Shown in pieces: positions 23,376-34,483 of a stretch of 64,000 bases of DNA. The position numbers were made by a program, and so were the translations under genes. The notes beneath the pieces are model-generated. The model had not been told where the DNA came from. It ran no database searches and saw only the letters and a list, made by a program, of their open reading frames with translations. Each line of letters opens with the position of its first letter. Position 1 is the stretch's first letter. This stretch comes from Toxorhynchites rutilus septentrionalis (Eukaryota > Arthropoda > Insecta > Diptera > Culicidae): the NCBI RefSeq assembly GCF_029784135.1, contig NC_073745.1:308898834-308962833 (forward strand). Reading direction: 5' to 3'.

Positions 23376-24263
23376 TTATTCCTTGACCTTAGCTAATTCA
23401 ACTCGTTTCCGGGAAAGTTGATACTTCTGGTACTCCAAATCTGTCTTATTTGTATTCCACGAGAGGTACATGTAGGTAGTCCAAATCACCGCCAGCAGAA
23501 GACGATCCGCACTAGCAATAACGAGATGAGGATTATTCGAAAATGCGTTCAATACAAAAGCAAAGTTGCGTACCTCATACTATTGGTGATCCACAAAACT
23601 ACGGACAAACCAACGAAGGAAGGATGTCTCATCCTCCCGTAGAAGTTGCGTAGCTCCTGCGATTTATAACTCATCGGTGGCGCAAGATCGTTGATATCGT
23701 AGTAAATCTGTTTCAACCCGATAAACTCAGGCAGATCCATTAACAAACTTCCGCCATAGATAATCACCCAGGATATAATATGCAAAGACACAAAGGTCCA
23801 CCAAAGTGTCGAGCTCTGCTGAACTTCAATGTACCACAGCTGATAGGATTGCATTGATTTCCAATTCTTCAGCAGAATCTTTAAAACAGCAACATTTACA
23901 AATACTGTTTGTTATCCTAATCATCACGAAACTTACCAGCAAGCAATACGAAGACGCAATATTGTAGATGCTCCTCTCGGCCAATTCTAGGCCCATCTTT
24001 CGCCAGATGGCTTTGACCGTGTCGGATTTCATCGCGCTATGTTGAATCACGAATAAAATAATCCATATCGAGTTGAAGAATAGAGAAAACAACGTCGCCT
24101 TTAGCAGGGAACGGTCATCCAGCAAATTGTTGAGCAGAACATGTTTAAAATCACGCTGGACAGGTGTGGCCAAAAACACGCCTAGCTTTCCAACGGAATA
24201 AAACACGGATATGAAGGACAGCAGTGACAGAATAAAACACACAAGCTGCCGTAAGGAAAGCAT
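23376..24263 (-). CDS. nrm: Nurim, inner nuclear membrane protein (3 exons)
   Basis: Nurim is a multipass protein of the inner nuclear envelope, related to isoprenylcysteine methyltransferase-type folds; its biochemical role is poorly defined. Exons read on minus are 24263-23937, 23878-23574 and 23511-23376, with donors GTAAGTT and GTACGC and acceptors TTTTAAAG and TTGCTAG, phases consistent, 255 residues (human about 262). Evidence for nurim includes VIQHSAMKSDTVKAIWRKMG and ERSIYNIASSYCLL in exon 1, YGRMRHPSFVGLSVVLWIT in exon 2, and the C-terminal stretch SADRLLLAVIWTTYMYLSWN in exon 3. Several hydrophobic segments fit a multipass topology. The introns are 58 and 62 bp. Its neighbours on the same strand are a short membrane ORF upstream and an SRPBCC-like gene downstream. 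Confidence 0.9.
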
Positions 24264-24293
24264 CTTAATGTGGAGATGGTGGGTTTCGCGGAA

Positions 24294-24479
24294 CTATTGC
24301 GCCAGGAACATAGATAGATTATGTATTTCAAGAACTTGGAAACTAAACCAAACGATACTGAGAGCGGCTGTTACAAATGTTCCAAGAATAGGATTAAACA
24401 AAATCAGTAAACAAAACAAAATGACGTCATTTGTAGTCGTTTTCCTGCATCTCGGAGGCACTGAAAGTTGAGAATCCAT
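24294..24479 (-). CDS. Short two-helix membrane ORF upstream of nurim
   Basis: A 61-codon ORF ends 30 bases before the nurim start codon on the same strand. I do not recognise it. The product begins MDSQLSVPPRCRKTTTNDV and then has two hydrophobic stretches (about residues 18-33 and 35-52). It could be an upstream ORF of the nurim transcript, a separate small membrane-protein gene, or chance in AT-rich DNA. A possible splice acceptor (CTCAACTTTCAG) lies inside its first codons, which would argue that its start is intronic. Confidence 0.3.
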   Translation of the reverse strand: MDSQLSVPPRCRKTTTNDVILFCLLILFNPILGTFVTAALSIVWFSFQVLEIHNLSMFLAQ

Positions 24480-25032
24480 CTACTGACCATACGCCCAAAG
24501 ACTGATAGAAGTTCGATTCCTCGCTTTTAAAATATCACGTAGACCAAAAATGTATTTCTACTTCCGATTTACTGCAAGAATTTGTGAAGTATAAAATAAG
24601 GCGGAATCAATGTGTAATTTTCTTACCAATAAGGTGAATTTTCAAACAGTTATGCAGTTGAAAGAGTAATAAAGGTAAAAAATATTCTTTAGAGTTTATC
24701 GGTAAATCCATGAGAGTATAAAAGCGAGTGATAAATCAATCAATTTTTAAATTTATACACATTGTTCACATTAGAATACGCTAAAGATGAAAATTAACTG
24801 CTCAACGCATACTCCTGTTCTAACTTAATAACTATAGAACCAATAAATTTTTCTAAATTTCCAGATACACATAAAATTTTACGATTGAAACGATGTATAT
24901 GGGATAGGATATAACAACTATGTTTGTTTAAAAGTGTAGCTTTGTAACCTGCATTGTTTTGGTCAGGTGTAAAACATTCGGAAAACCCAAGATGCCGATT
25001 TTCCATAATTATAGAACCAGATACTTCAGGGG
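24480..25032. other. Intergenic, nothing recognised
   Basis: AT-rich with no clear repeat ends. The nurim promoter is presumably here or just inside 24264-24500. Confidence 0.4.
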
Positions 25033-25150
25033 CTGTTCACATACCACGTGGACATAAAAAGCACGATTTAAGACCCCCCTCCCTCCGTGAACAAGCGTGG
25101 ACATTGACCAGAACTCTCCCCCTGTTGTCCATGTGGACATTAAAGAATAT
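25033..25150. mobile_element. mariner-end fragment / MITE
   Basis: GGGGCTGTTCACATACCACG, ACCCCCCTCCCTCCGTG and TTGTCCATGTGGACATTAAA match the left end of the mariner at 50072. The right end is not recognisable. Confidence 0.6.
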
Positions 25151-26039
25151 TTTTCAATTGAAAATTACCAAGTAAACACCTCGGTTGCACCCTTAATTCA
25201 TTTCAGATTTGTTTCATGTAAGATTTTGTTACTTAGAAAGGACTGTTTCGAATGACTTTTCCTCTCACACGTATAAAAAGTTAGGAGTTCAGGGAAGTAT
25301 TCATGAATCATTTGCTGCCGTTTTTGCATCGAAACTTGACATTTCAGTATAGTTGTATTGGTGAACCCGAGTGCGAACCCGTGAAACATCTCAGTGCCTA
25401 ACTAACAGCTTTCGGGTTGAACCTAGTGCGAAACTAGGTTGAAACTAATAGCTGATTTACACATTGACCAGTAATTGGCGCCAGTTACTTGAACGTCAAC
25501 GGCGCGCCATATTTAGATCACCAGTTGACTGGTGCTGTGCGTTTATACACTTTTTCAGCAACTGGACAGCTTGGCTGTCACTTTATCCTCGATGACGAAT
25601 GACAGTGGCGACGTCTGGTGGCGATAACCATTTTGGGAGTCAAATTAATCTTTATCGGTTTTGTAAGCCCGAAGGCAGTTTTAAATTGTCAAAATTTGAA
25701 TGAAAAATTTTACTTCTTGTTAATTTACTAATTAAAACACGTCGTACTGAACCTTCATCAGCTGTTTTTATATAAATTTCCTGATATTTCCATGATTTCA
25801 TTGTCTATTATCATTTTCGCTTCACAAATCGAACACATGAAGCACAATGCCGTCAACGCGAATGGAGATTCTTCCATGTATACGTTGAGGGAATTGAATT
25901 TGATGTTCCTTGTACACTCGAACCATCCAGTGTTGGCAAATGTACAGATTTATCCGGAAAGGTATATTTTTTTAATTTTTTTTTGTTTTGTTCTGTACAG
26001 TAAGAACACAGATGTTTCTCATAAAGCACCGATAGGAAC
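25151..26039. other. Intergenic with palindromic tracts
   Basis: 25360-25450 has mirrored GAACCCGAGTGCGAACCC and GAACCTAGTGCGAAACTAGG, likely a MITE end. 25500-25650 has CCAGTTGACTGG palindromes. A 115-codon ORF at 25792 runs into the fold-back element and is not a gene. Confidence 0.35.
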
Positions 26040-26229
26040 TGTTTTTAAACGGTTTTATTTAGCTTGCCCTGTAATTTGTATGTTTGTACGTTCATATGTT
26101 TGTAACATGTTTGTCTGTAGCGCATTACCACATCGATAGAAATTTGAGCCCATTCCTGTTGACCGATTGATCTGAAATTTGGAACACACCTTTATCTCTG
26201 CAGTCATTATAAAACTGGGAATTTCATGA

Positions 26230-26945
26230 TTTTAAAACTCCAATATGGCTGCCGTTACAAAATGGCGGATTACATATTCTCCCAAACTCCTTCAATATGG
26301 GTATCAAATGAAAGGGCTTGGCTAGTAGAACACAATTATTCATGAGGAATGCAAATCCAAAATGGCAGCCACCACAAAATGACGGATTACATATTTTCTC
26401 AAAACCCCATCAATATGGGTATCAAATGAAAGGGCTTGACTAGTAGAACACAGTTATTCATGAGAAATGCAAATCCAAAATGGCCGCCACCACAAAATGG
26501 CGGATTACATATTTTCTTTAAACTTGATCAATATGGGTATCAAATGAAAGGGATTGACAGTTATTTATAAAAAATGCGAATCAAAAATGGCCGCCACCAC
26601 AAAATGGCGGATTACATATTTTCTTTAAACCCGATCAATATGGATATCAAATGAAAGGGATTGACTAGTAGGACACAGTTATTTATGAAAAATGCGAATC
26701 AAAAATGGCCGCCACCACAAAATGACTGATTACACGTTGTCTCAAACCCCATCAATATGGGTATCAGATAAAAGAACTTAACTAGTAGAACACAGTTATA
26801 CATGAGAAATGCATATCCAAGATGGCAACCTCTACAAAATGGCGGATTACACATTTTATCAGAACCCCATCAATATGTATATCAAATGAAAGGGATTGAC
26901 TAGTAGAAGACAGTAATTTATGAAAAATGCAAATCCAAAATGACC
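26230..26945 (+). repeat. Left tandem array of the fold-back element
   Basis: Units begin at TATGGGTATCAAATGAAAG near 26293, 26411, 26529, 26637 (TATGGATATC), 26755 and 26871. Spacing is 108-118 bp. Each unit carries one or two AAAATGGC(G/C)GCC blocks. Confidence 0.8.
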
Positions 26946-27889
26946 ACAGTCCCCAAACAACTAATTACTTTTTAAATGGTTTCATTCAGCTTGACCTGTT
27001 TGTATGTATGTTTGAATGTTTGTAGGGTTGTCCCATATTAATAGAAAATTGCCCCGTTCCTATTGACTGATTGATCTGAAATATGGAACATACTTTCAAT
27101 TCTACTGCCATTATCAAACTACGTATTCTATGACCTTGAAAAATTTATTTTGGCCTTCGCTAAAAATGGCTGAATGACTTGGCATGAAAAACACGAAACA
27201 TAATAAACAACATAAATTCAAAAAGGTCGCCGCCACTAAATGGTCGACTGTGTATCTTTGCAATTCCCTCAATATCGGTATCAAATAAAATGATTTGACT
27301 AATAGAATACAATACATCATGAAAATATTCCGAAGAAAATTAGGTAAGAAATAAACGTTGGATTTCCATTATCCACAGTTAGTTGTTTCATCATATACCC
27401 CACGATGTTATTTTAGTCTCATCATTGCCCTAGATCAATGAAAAAACGGATGTGATAATTACTAACAGCTATTTGTCAAATTATTTTCTAGCTCTTAGTA
27501 CATTAAACCGTTTAACTTAAAAAGGTTTTTTTACTTATTTTATTTCCTAGTTTCTCTACATTAAAACCATCCAAAAAATTTGTGTTTTTTCAATTTTTGT
27601 TTCTCACCTAACTTTCTTCGGAGTATTTCGATGGTGTACTGTATTCTATTAGTGAAATCATTTCATTTGATACTAATATTGAGGGGATTGCAAAAAATAC
27701 ATAGTGGACCAATTTATGGCGGTGACCTTTTCGAAATTATGTTGTTCATAGTGTAGTGTATTCTCCAAGTCAAGCCATTCAGCCATTTTTTAGCGGCGGC
27801 CAAATCAATTTTTCCATGAACATGAAATACGCAGTTTTATAATGACAGTAGAATTAAAAGTATGTTTCGATGTTTGTTGGGATTTTTCA

Positions 27890-29110
27890 TGATCTACTGT
27901 GTTCTACCAGTCGAGCATCTTCATTTGATACCCATATTGATGGGCGTTGAGAAAAACATGGCGCCATCATAAAATGGCGCCATTTTGGATTTGCATTTTT
28001 CATAATTTTCCATAAATTTCTGAAAATATGTAATCCACCATTTTGTAGTGGCCGCCATTTTGGATTTGCATTTTTCATAAATAAATGTATTCTACCAGTC
28101 AAGCCCTTTCATTTGATACCCATATTAAAAGGGTTCTGAGAAAATATGTAATCCGCCATTTTGTAGTGGCCGCCATCTTGGATTTGCATTTTTCATGAAT
28201 AACTGTGTTCTACTAGTCAAGCCCTTTCATTTGATACCCATAAAAAAAAACCTTCTGTATTATAGTGATTTTCAACTCATTTGGCTGGTTCGTCACTTTT
28301 TACTTCCATTTTTGGATGAATGTCAGGAGTGAGAATTGAACTCGTGACCTTTAGCGTGAGAGGCATGGATGTTACCACTACGCCAGATCGCCTCCACCAT
28401 TTCGGATTTGCATTTCTCCTGAATAACTGTGTTCTACTAGTGAAGCCCTTTCATTTGATACCAATATTGACCGGGTTTTGAGAAAATATGTAATCCGCCA
28501 TTTTGTAGTGGCCGCCATCTTGGATTTGCATTTTTCATGAATAACTGTGTTCTACTAGTCAAGCCCTTTCATTTGATACCCATATTAAAAGGGTTTTGAG
28601 AAAATATTTCATCCGTTAATTTGTGGTGGCGGCCATTTTGGATTTGCATTTCTCATGAATAACTGTGTTCTACTAGTCAAGCCCTTTCATTTGATACCCA
28701 TATTGATAGGGTTTTAAGAAAATATGTGATCCGCCATTTTATGGTGGCGGCCATTTTGGATTTGCATTTCTCATGAAAAACTGTGTTCTTCTAGTCAAGC
28801 CCTTTCCTTTGATACCCATGTTGATGGGATTTTGAGAAAATATGTAATCCGCCATTTTATGGTGGCGGCCATTTTGGATTTGCATTTCTCATGAATAACT
28901 GTGTTCTACTAGTTAAGCCCTTTCATTTGATACCAATATTGACCGGGTTTTGAGAAAATATGTGAACCACCGTTTTGTTGAGGCGATTTTGGATTTGCAT
29001 TCCTCATGCATAATTGTGTTCTACTAGTCAAGCCCTTTGATTTGATACCCATGTTGATAGGGTTTTGAGAAAATATGTAATCCGCCATTTTGTAGCAGCC
29101 GCCATCTTGG
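27890..29110 (-). repeat. Right tandem array of the fold-back element
   Basis: The complement of the left unit, with CATTTGATACCCATATT near 27912, 28108, 28230, 28450 (ACCAATATTG), 28570, 28688, 28806, 28922 and 29040. A SINE (28249-28402) lies between two units. Confidence 0.8.
28249..28402 (-). mobile_element. tRNA-derived SINE (Feilai-like)
   Basis: On minus: GGAGGCGATCTGGCGTAGTG (box A TGGCGTAGTGG), ATGCCTCTCACGC, box B-like GAGTTCAATTCTC, then a short body and a 3' hairpin tail AGTGACGAACCAGCCAAATG with TTTTCAACTC complement, ending in an A run. It resembles the Feilai family of mosquitoes. Fragments of similar GGCTGGTTC tails occur at 845-892 and 34790-34840. Confidence 0.65.
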
Positions 29111-29464
29111 ATTTTTTAAATAATGAAATACCCAGTTTTATAATGACTGCAGAGATAAAGGTGTGTTCCAAATTTCAGACCAATCGGTCAACAGGAAGGG
29201 GGTTAAATTTCTTTTAATGTGGTAAAGCGCTACAAACAAACATGTTACAAACATACAAATTACAGAGCAAGCCAAATAACACCGTTTAATTATTGTCTTC
29301 ACCATAGCCGAAAAAGATTTTTCCCCTTCCAGTACAAATAAATATGACTGATATCACTGAAACTGCCTGGCATTTCGATTTCACACAAATGTCTAATATA
29401 ACGCACTATTTGGAAGAAATTGTCATTTATCTATTGGTGGCCGCCTAGAAAATTTTCTATTCGC

Positions 29465-29594
29465 TGGCGTGGCCAATTACTTGTGCGATACTTGCGCAAG
29501 TAACTGGAGCCGGGTGTTTACATGGCTCTAATAACTAGACTCTAGTGATTGGATTCTTCTACTAGCGCGTTGACTGGCACCGTCTAAATCAGCC
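29465..29594. mobile_element. Right half of a second AGGCTGATTTAGAC MITE
   Basis: GGCCAATTACTTGTGCGATAC through TGACTGGCACCGTCTAAATC matches the interior and right arm of the MITE at 2161-2346. It abuts directly the left end of the P-superfamily repeat copy 2, so that insertion or a rearrangement removed what followed. Confidence 0.6.
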
Positions 29595-32500
29595 TTAAGT
29601 GGTGCGGACTCAATCCACTTCATTCTCAAGCAAATTCATGCATGTTTTCAAGCGATTTCTTGCAATAAATTCTCAGACCACCAGAGATGCCAGATTTACA
29701 AATATGTTTGTAAATTTACAGACATATCTGTAAAACATTCATCACATCTATTCATCACATCAAAAATATTTGACTCACCATATGACATTTTTCCATAGTT
29801 TTAATACAGAAAAGTTATTATATTTAGTATATATCAATACATAGACGTTAGACCAGCGATACTCAACCTGCGGCCCGGCAGTCCTTCTTGTTGGCCCATC
29901 TGGTGTGTATGATGTTTGAAACTCATACACATAAGTACTTTTGCCTTGACATCATTGCAGACGAAAAAGAGGATACGGTTATTCACAATTAATGAACAAT
30001 TGCATTCTCTGCAGGTAAGGAAAAATCTTGAACGAAAATTGTCTCTGATAATTATTTACTGTTCTAGATAAGATTGTTTTGCTGAAATGCAAGGAGATTT
30101 ATTGAAAAATAGTTAAGTTAGGGTCAGAACTATTTTTTTTATCCCTTTTGTTTATTTCAGGCTCATTAGCATCTTGGCTGTAACAGAGCCGAATTTCAAT
30201 CGTGTACATGTCACATGTTTATCATATCTATAATTAGCACATTACACAGTTGCCATGTTTTCGGCGTTAGAATATTCCCTTCTATACCATTGCATATGGT
30301 ACACATTTACACAGTTGCCATATAGGCGTAAGAGTTTTCGTTCTGTTCTTCCATTATCCAGTTAGACCGGACAGCGGAGACAGTTGGATTGATCATTGTT
30401 GAGTTATTTATAGAACAGCAACCCGATGTGTCTTGCAGAGCAGAGCAGTTGTATGGATGAATCGATCTTATTTCGACCGTGGATCGATCTCCATCGCTGA
30501 TGATTGTTGCGTGGACGTAGCTATTCTGTAACAACACAAAGATGGTCAATGAGGGCCCTGAGTTTTGAACTCACGATCGATCGCTTACTAAGCGAACGCG
30601 CAACCAATGTGGCTACGGAGACCCCCCCGGGTCAGAACTATGTCTTCTAAGTATTTAAACAACATCGAATAAAAATTTTCATTCTATTTTCAACAACTTA
30701 CATTTGCTTTCGGGTCTGCTTATGATGAAATATGGGTTACTGTTCGATATTGTTACGACAGACATGGTTCATGGCCGTGTGGTGATCTAAAACTTGTATA
30801 GCCTTGCATGGCGGATGGAAAATATACACTGCATTTTTTTATAAATTTCATCAACGACAAGACCGCAAGCCTTGGTGGATGTCCAATATATCAACGGAGA
30901 AATACTGCTTTTTATAAAAATTAACAACGCGTATGTTTGTGTATGTATGTGTATGTATGTATGTGTAGATCGTTGAAACATTTAAACACACTTACAGCAC
31001 ATAAGTTATTAAGTGGTCCGAAAAATAATTTTTTCCACTTTTTCCCAAAAATGAAAAATGAAAATTAATAACATATAAAATTAATCGACATATAAAATTG
31101 ACCTAGCCTTTTATAAAAAAATATTTAACTTGCGAAAAACATAATTATATTTTAGTAATTATTGATTGTAGTCGTTTTTTATTTTTTTATGACTTTGGAC
31201 TAGAGGGCGCTATATTTTTTTATATTTTTTTCTTGAAAGCTGAGGATTTTTTACACAACATATCTCGATATCAGGGTTGCTATTTTTTCGTTTTTTAGAT
31301 ATGATTTTAAAAAAAAACATTTTTCCCCATTTGTCCAAAAATAACTTTCTGCAAAAAATCATAACATTTGAACTACTGAACCGATTTAGATGATCGATAT
31401 ATTAAATTGAAGCCAATAAGCAAAATTCACACTTGCGGGAAGATTGGATACTAGTAGCATAGGTCTAGTTTAGTCACATATGAATATTGATCGAAGACTT
31501 AAAACATGTTAAATTTACAAAATTCTAACTTAAAAACGATAATTATAGCATCTCTGATATTGAGATATGTTAAGTAATTAACCCTCAGCTTTCCATAAAA
31601 AATATAAAAAAATATAGCGCTCCTACCTCTAACCGAGAAAACTATGAAAAACTAACTCAATCCATAATTACAAAAACAAAATTCAATTTTTTCGCAAAAG
31701 TAATATTTTTTCAAAGAAAAATAACTCGTAAGCTTCAATTTGATATGTCGATGATATGAATCGATCCAATAGTTCGAAAGTTATGACTTTTTGTAGTGGG
31801 AAAAACTGTTTTTCGAACCATCGATTAGTTTTGCAAAATCATATTTCAAAAACGAAAAAAATAGCATCTCTGATATCGAGATATTTTATGTAAAAAATTC
31901 TCAGCTTTCAATGCATATTAAAAATAGGATCCATATTATATGCAAGTTAAATATTTCTCAATTAAAGCTCATTGGCTTAAATTTGATATGTCGATCATCT
32001 AAATCGGTTGAGTGGTTCGAAAGTTATAAATTTTTGAAAAAAGTCATTTTGGGAAAAAGTGGAAAAAAATGATTTTTGGGATCACCCTAAAATGAAAATG
32101 GGCACCCTAATGACAAATTAAAAAAATACGAGTTTAATGTTTTGCGATAAAGAACAAAATTACCACTTTTGACGAAGATCTGAGAACCACTATATTAGTT
32201 TGGCATGGAATGGCTGTATATATATATATACAGAATACAATCTTACGTGCATCGTGATGTACAAAGTATTAATGAATAAGTGAAAATTAACGTTAAAACA
32301 CACACTGCACACTTTTACAGACTTTTCCGCATTTTTAACAGACATTCACATGTTTTTACAGACTTTTTTTAAAAATCATCTGGCAGCTCTTCCTTCCACT
32401 TTTTATCGAATATTTCCAAATCGCAGGAGTAAACATTTACGTGACTCTGACTTTGTTTGTTTTTATTACGTTCGGAAAAACGTTATGACAAAGAGAGGGG

Positions 32501-32749
32501 ACATTAAAAATGCGTTGCTCAGTGAAAGGCTGAGATGCTATTTTAGAGATGCAATGGTTAATTAAACAATTGACGGAAAAATGTAGTTCGTTCATTTTAT
32601 AATTTTATTTATTTTTGCCCTTGACAACAATACCTCTTTTATAGTGTTGATTATCATAAGAAAAATAACACTCCTGATCGTTGGATCTCTTTTGACATTT
32701 CAATTGGATCTTTTTTGACAGCCGTTTTGATTCAGTCCGCACTACTGAG
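29595..32749 (+). mobile_element. P-superfamily repeat, copy 2
   Basis: Left end AAGTGGTGCGGACTCAATCC, right end GATTCAGTCCGCACTACTGAG. The interior is co-linear with copies 1 and 3. The THAP exon is reduced to MRCSVKG and stop (about 32508), joined directly to the segment that in copy 1 lies after the first intron. It carries its own SINE insertion (30134-30628), a TATG-type microsatellite (30920-30966) and a TA run (32218-32233). Flanks do not form an 8-bp duplication. Confidence 0.75.
30134..30628 (-). mobile_element. tRNA-derived SINE, 495 bp, in P-repeat copy 2
   Basis: Flanked by a 13-bp duplication GGGTCAGAACTAT (30121-30133, 30629-30641). On minus it starts GGGTCTCCGTAGCCACATTG (box A TAGCCACATTGG), has box B-like GAGTTCAAAACTC, and a body with GGAGATCGATCCACGGTCG. 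It ends near GGCTCTGTTACAGCC and an A-rich tail. P-repeat copy 3 has the empty site at about 41075. Confidence 0.85.
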
Positions 32750-33095
32750 TGAGTAAAAAAACTTTTTGACAGCAGTTAGTTTGGCACTGGGGTTGAAACT
32801 GAACAAAAACGAATCGCTATTAGAGGTTTGTTATCAACCCCTCGATTTGTTCCCCTGCCCATGAAATTATTTTTATCGCTGTTTGGTTTCTTCTGAATTT
32901 CATTTTCGTTACCACGTTATATCAAAACATCTCGGACATTTTCTATCATAAACCGATGTAAGATGGATGAACAGTTTGAGTTTTTTCAAACGTTATCAAA
33001 TTTTTCCTCAACTGAACATCAATAATATATCCCGGCATTTCATCTAACAATTATAAAAATTAAATAAAAAGAAATTTATCAACAAAATTTTGTTT

Positions 33096-34483
33096 TGACG
33101 TAGGATTACGTCTTTCGAGAACATATTGGGGTACAAATTGAAAATCGAAAATCGAGCTCATCGTGAAAATTGTCCAATTTCAAACGCTTATTGCTCAGTC
33201 AATTCATGATGGATTGATGAAATTTTTGCGTCAATCGATTCCGGCACTCCATAACAATTTTTTGTATTGAATAAAATAATATATATCATTAAACTTACTA
33301 TCAAACAATTGAAAAATCTCAACCCCTATCCTAACGGAAATACCCACTTCTGATTGGTCGAAATTGACGACACATGCGACGGTTCCCTAACAGAGACATC
33401 AAAACCAAGCTGCCTGGGGGAAATCAGCATTGCAAATACATGAAAGTAGGGGGAGCTTTTGCTCCCACCGAAATGTGTTCCCTAACAGAGACATCAAAAT
33501 CAAACTGCCTGATGGAAATCGACATTGAAACATACATGAAAGTCGGGGACATCTTTATATTGCAAGTAAGGAGAGTGATACGATTTATTCTAGCAAATAA
33601 AAATTAAATTTGGAACTATAATTTTGGTTGCTTCGTGAAATTCCATATCAATGTCCGATTGTGCATTGTGAAATATTTAGCACAAGTGTAAGTGTAAAAT
33701 TGTATACGATAGCCGTTGTGTTGACCCTTCCCCGCACAACATCGAGTCTCACTCGTGGTGTACTTGCATAACATAGGGCACTAGAATAGAGCAGAGTATT
33801 GAAATCAATTGATTTGTGACGTATTAAATAATACGTGAAGGGGTTAAAAATGACTTGATATATGAAACGATTTATCGTTTGGTTGAGGCTGTCTGTTATG
33901 TTGTGTTCATTTTCATCCAAGGAAAGTTTAACGGCGAGAAAAATTGGAAAAGAGAAGAAATAGTGATTTCCCATGCTTTACATATAGTATTAGGTGTTGT
34001 TAGTTCAATTAAAATTCGCATTGGGTTGAATAAACAATTCCCATTTCAAATATATTTTCGCTATATTAAAGTAACATGTTTTTACTGATGAGAAAAATTG
34101 ATAATTGTGTTCGGTATTAATAATTATCTTATATTACAGTGGTGTTTTTTTTTTCTTTATTTCATCCATACATATCACATAAGGCATCTCGTCTAGGATC
34201 ACAGAGGGCGGTTCTCATCATGTCTCGTTCCACTTCGGTATCCTTTATCTGATACGCACCATCCAACGACTGTTTATCATCCTTCTGTCATCACCCGTTA
34301 AACACTGGTGGAATTAACAAACAATACCCAACAACCAAACAAAACGGCCCTTTTCAGGGCCATCAAATCATTATCAAAGAGTTTTACGATGTAATTCTTC
34401 AAACATATCCAAAATCAACAGATAACCTAACGAAATCCTACGTCAATTATGCGGTCGTGTCTCGGACACAACCCTAATGTGAC
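33096..34483. mobile_element. Histone-associated repeat, copy 2
   Basis: The same family as 12,343-14,286: start GACGTAGGATTACGTC after TTTT, tandem AGCTGCCTG units (33385-33545), an AAAATTGG block, a histone stem-loop at 34346 and end GTGTCTCGGACACAACCC. It lacks the TAA-flanked MITE of copy 1. TTTTGTTTT occurs on both flanks and may be a target duplication. It is followed directly by the mariner remnant. Confidence 0.75.
34346..34361 (+). promoter_or_regulatory. Histone-type 3' stem-loop
   Basis: GGCCCTTTTCAGGGCC in the same context as at 14151 (ACAAAACG before, ATCAAATC and AAAGAG after). Confidence 0.75.

Larger units (their letters stand above)
26040..29300. mobile_element. Fold-back element with inverted tandem arrays
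   Basis: The outer ends (about 26048-26230 and 29120-29291) are inverted copies: ATTTGTATGTTTGTA, GACCGATTG, GAAATTTGGAACACACCTTTATCTCTGCAGTC. Inside, a roughly 118-bp unit (TATGGGTATCAAATGAAAGGG, ACTAGTAGAACACAGTTATT, AAATGGCCGCCACCACAAAA) is repeated about six times on the left in one direction and about nine times on the right in the other. Diverged inner copies lie at 27019-27340 and 27590-27860 around a unique core. No transposase is present. The form is that of insect fold-back (FB/Galileo-like) elements. A SINE interrupts the right array. Confidence 0.8.

Noticed and set aside
25792..26139. 115-codon ORF on plus
   Set aside because: The second half reads into the end of the fold-back element; no domain seen.
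28328..28402. Possible tRNA gene on minus
   Set aside because: Boxes A and B are present, but the sequence continues into a SINE body with a hairpin tail and does not fold as a clean cloverleaf.
26230..29110. CRISPR-like array
   Set aside because: The units are tandem without unique spacers, about 118 bp, diverged and inverted in two arms; the context is an insect genome.
30545..30628. Possible tRNA gene on minus (GTAGCCACATTGG)
   Set aside because: Three copies head longer repeats with target duplications, so these are SINE heads.
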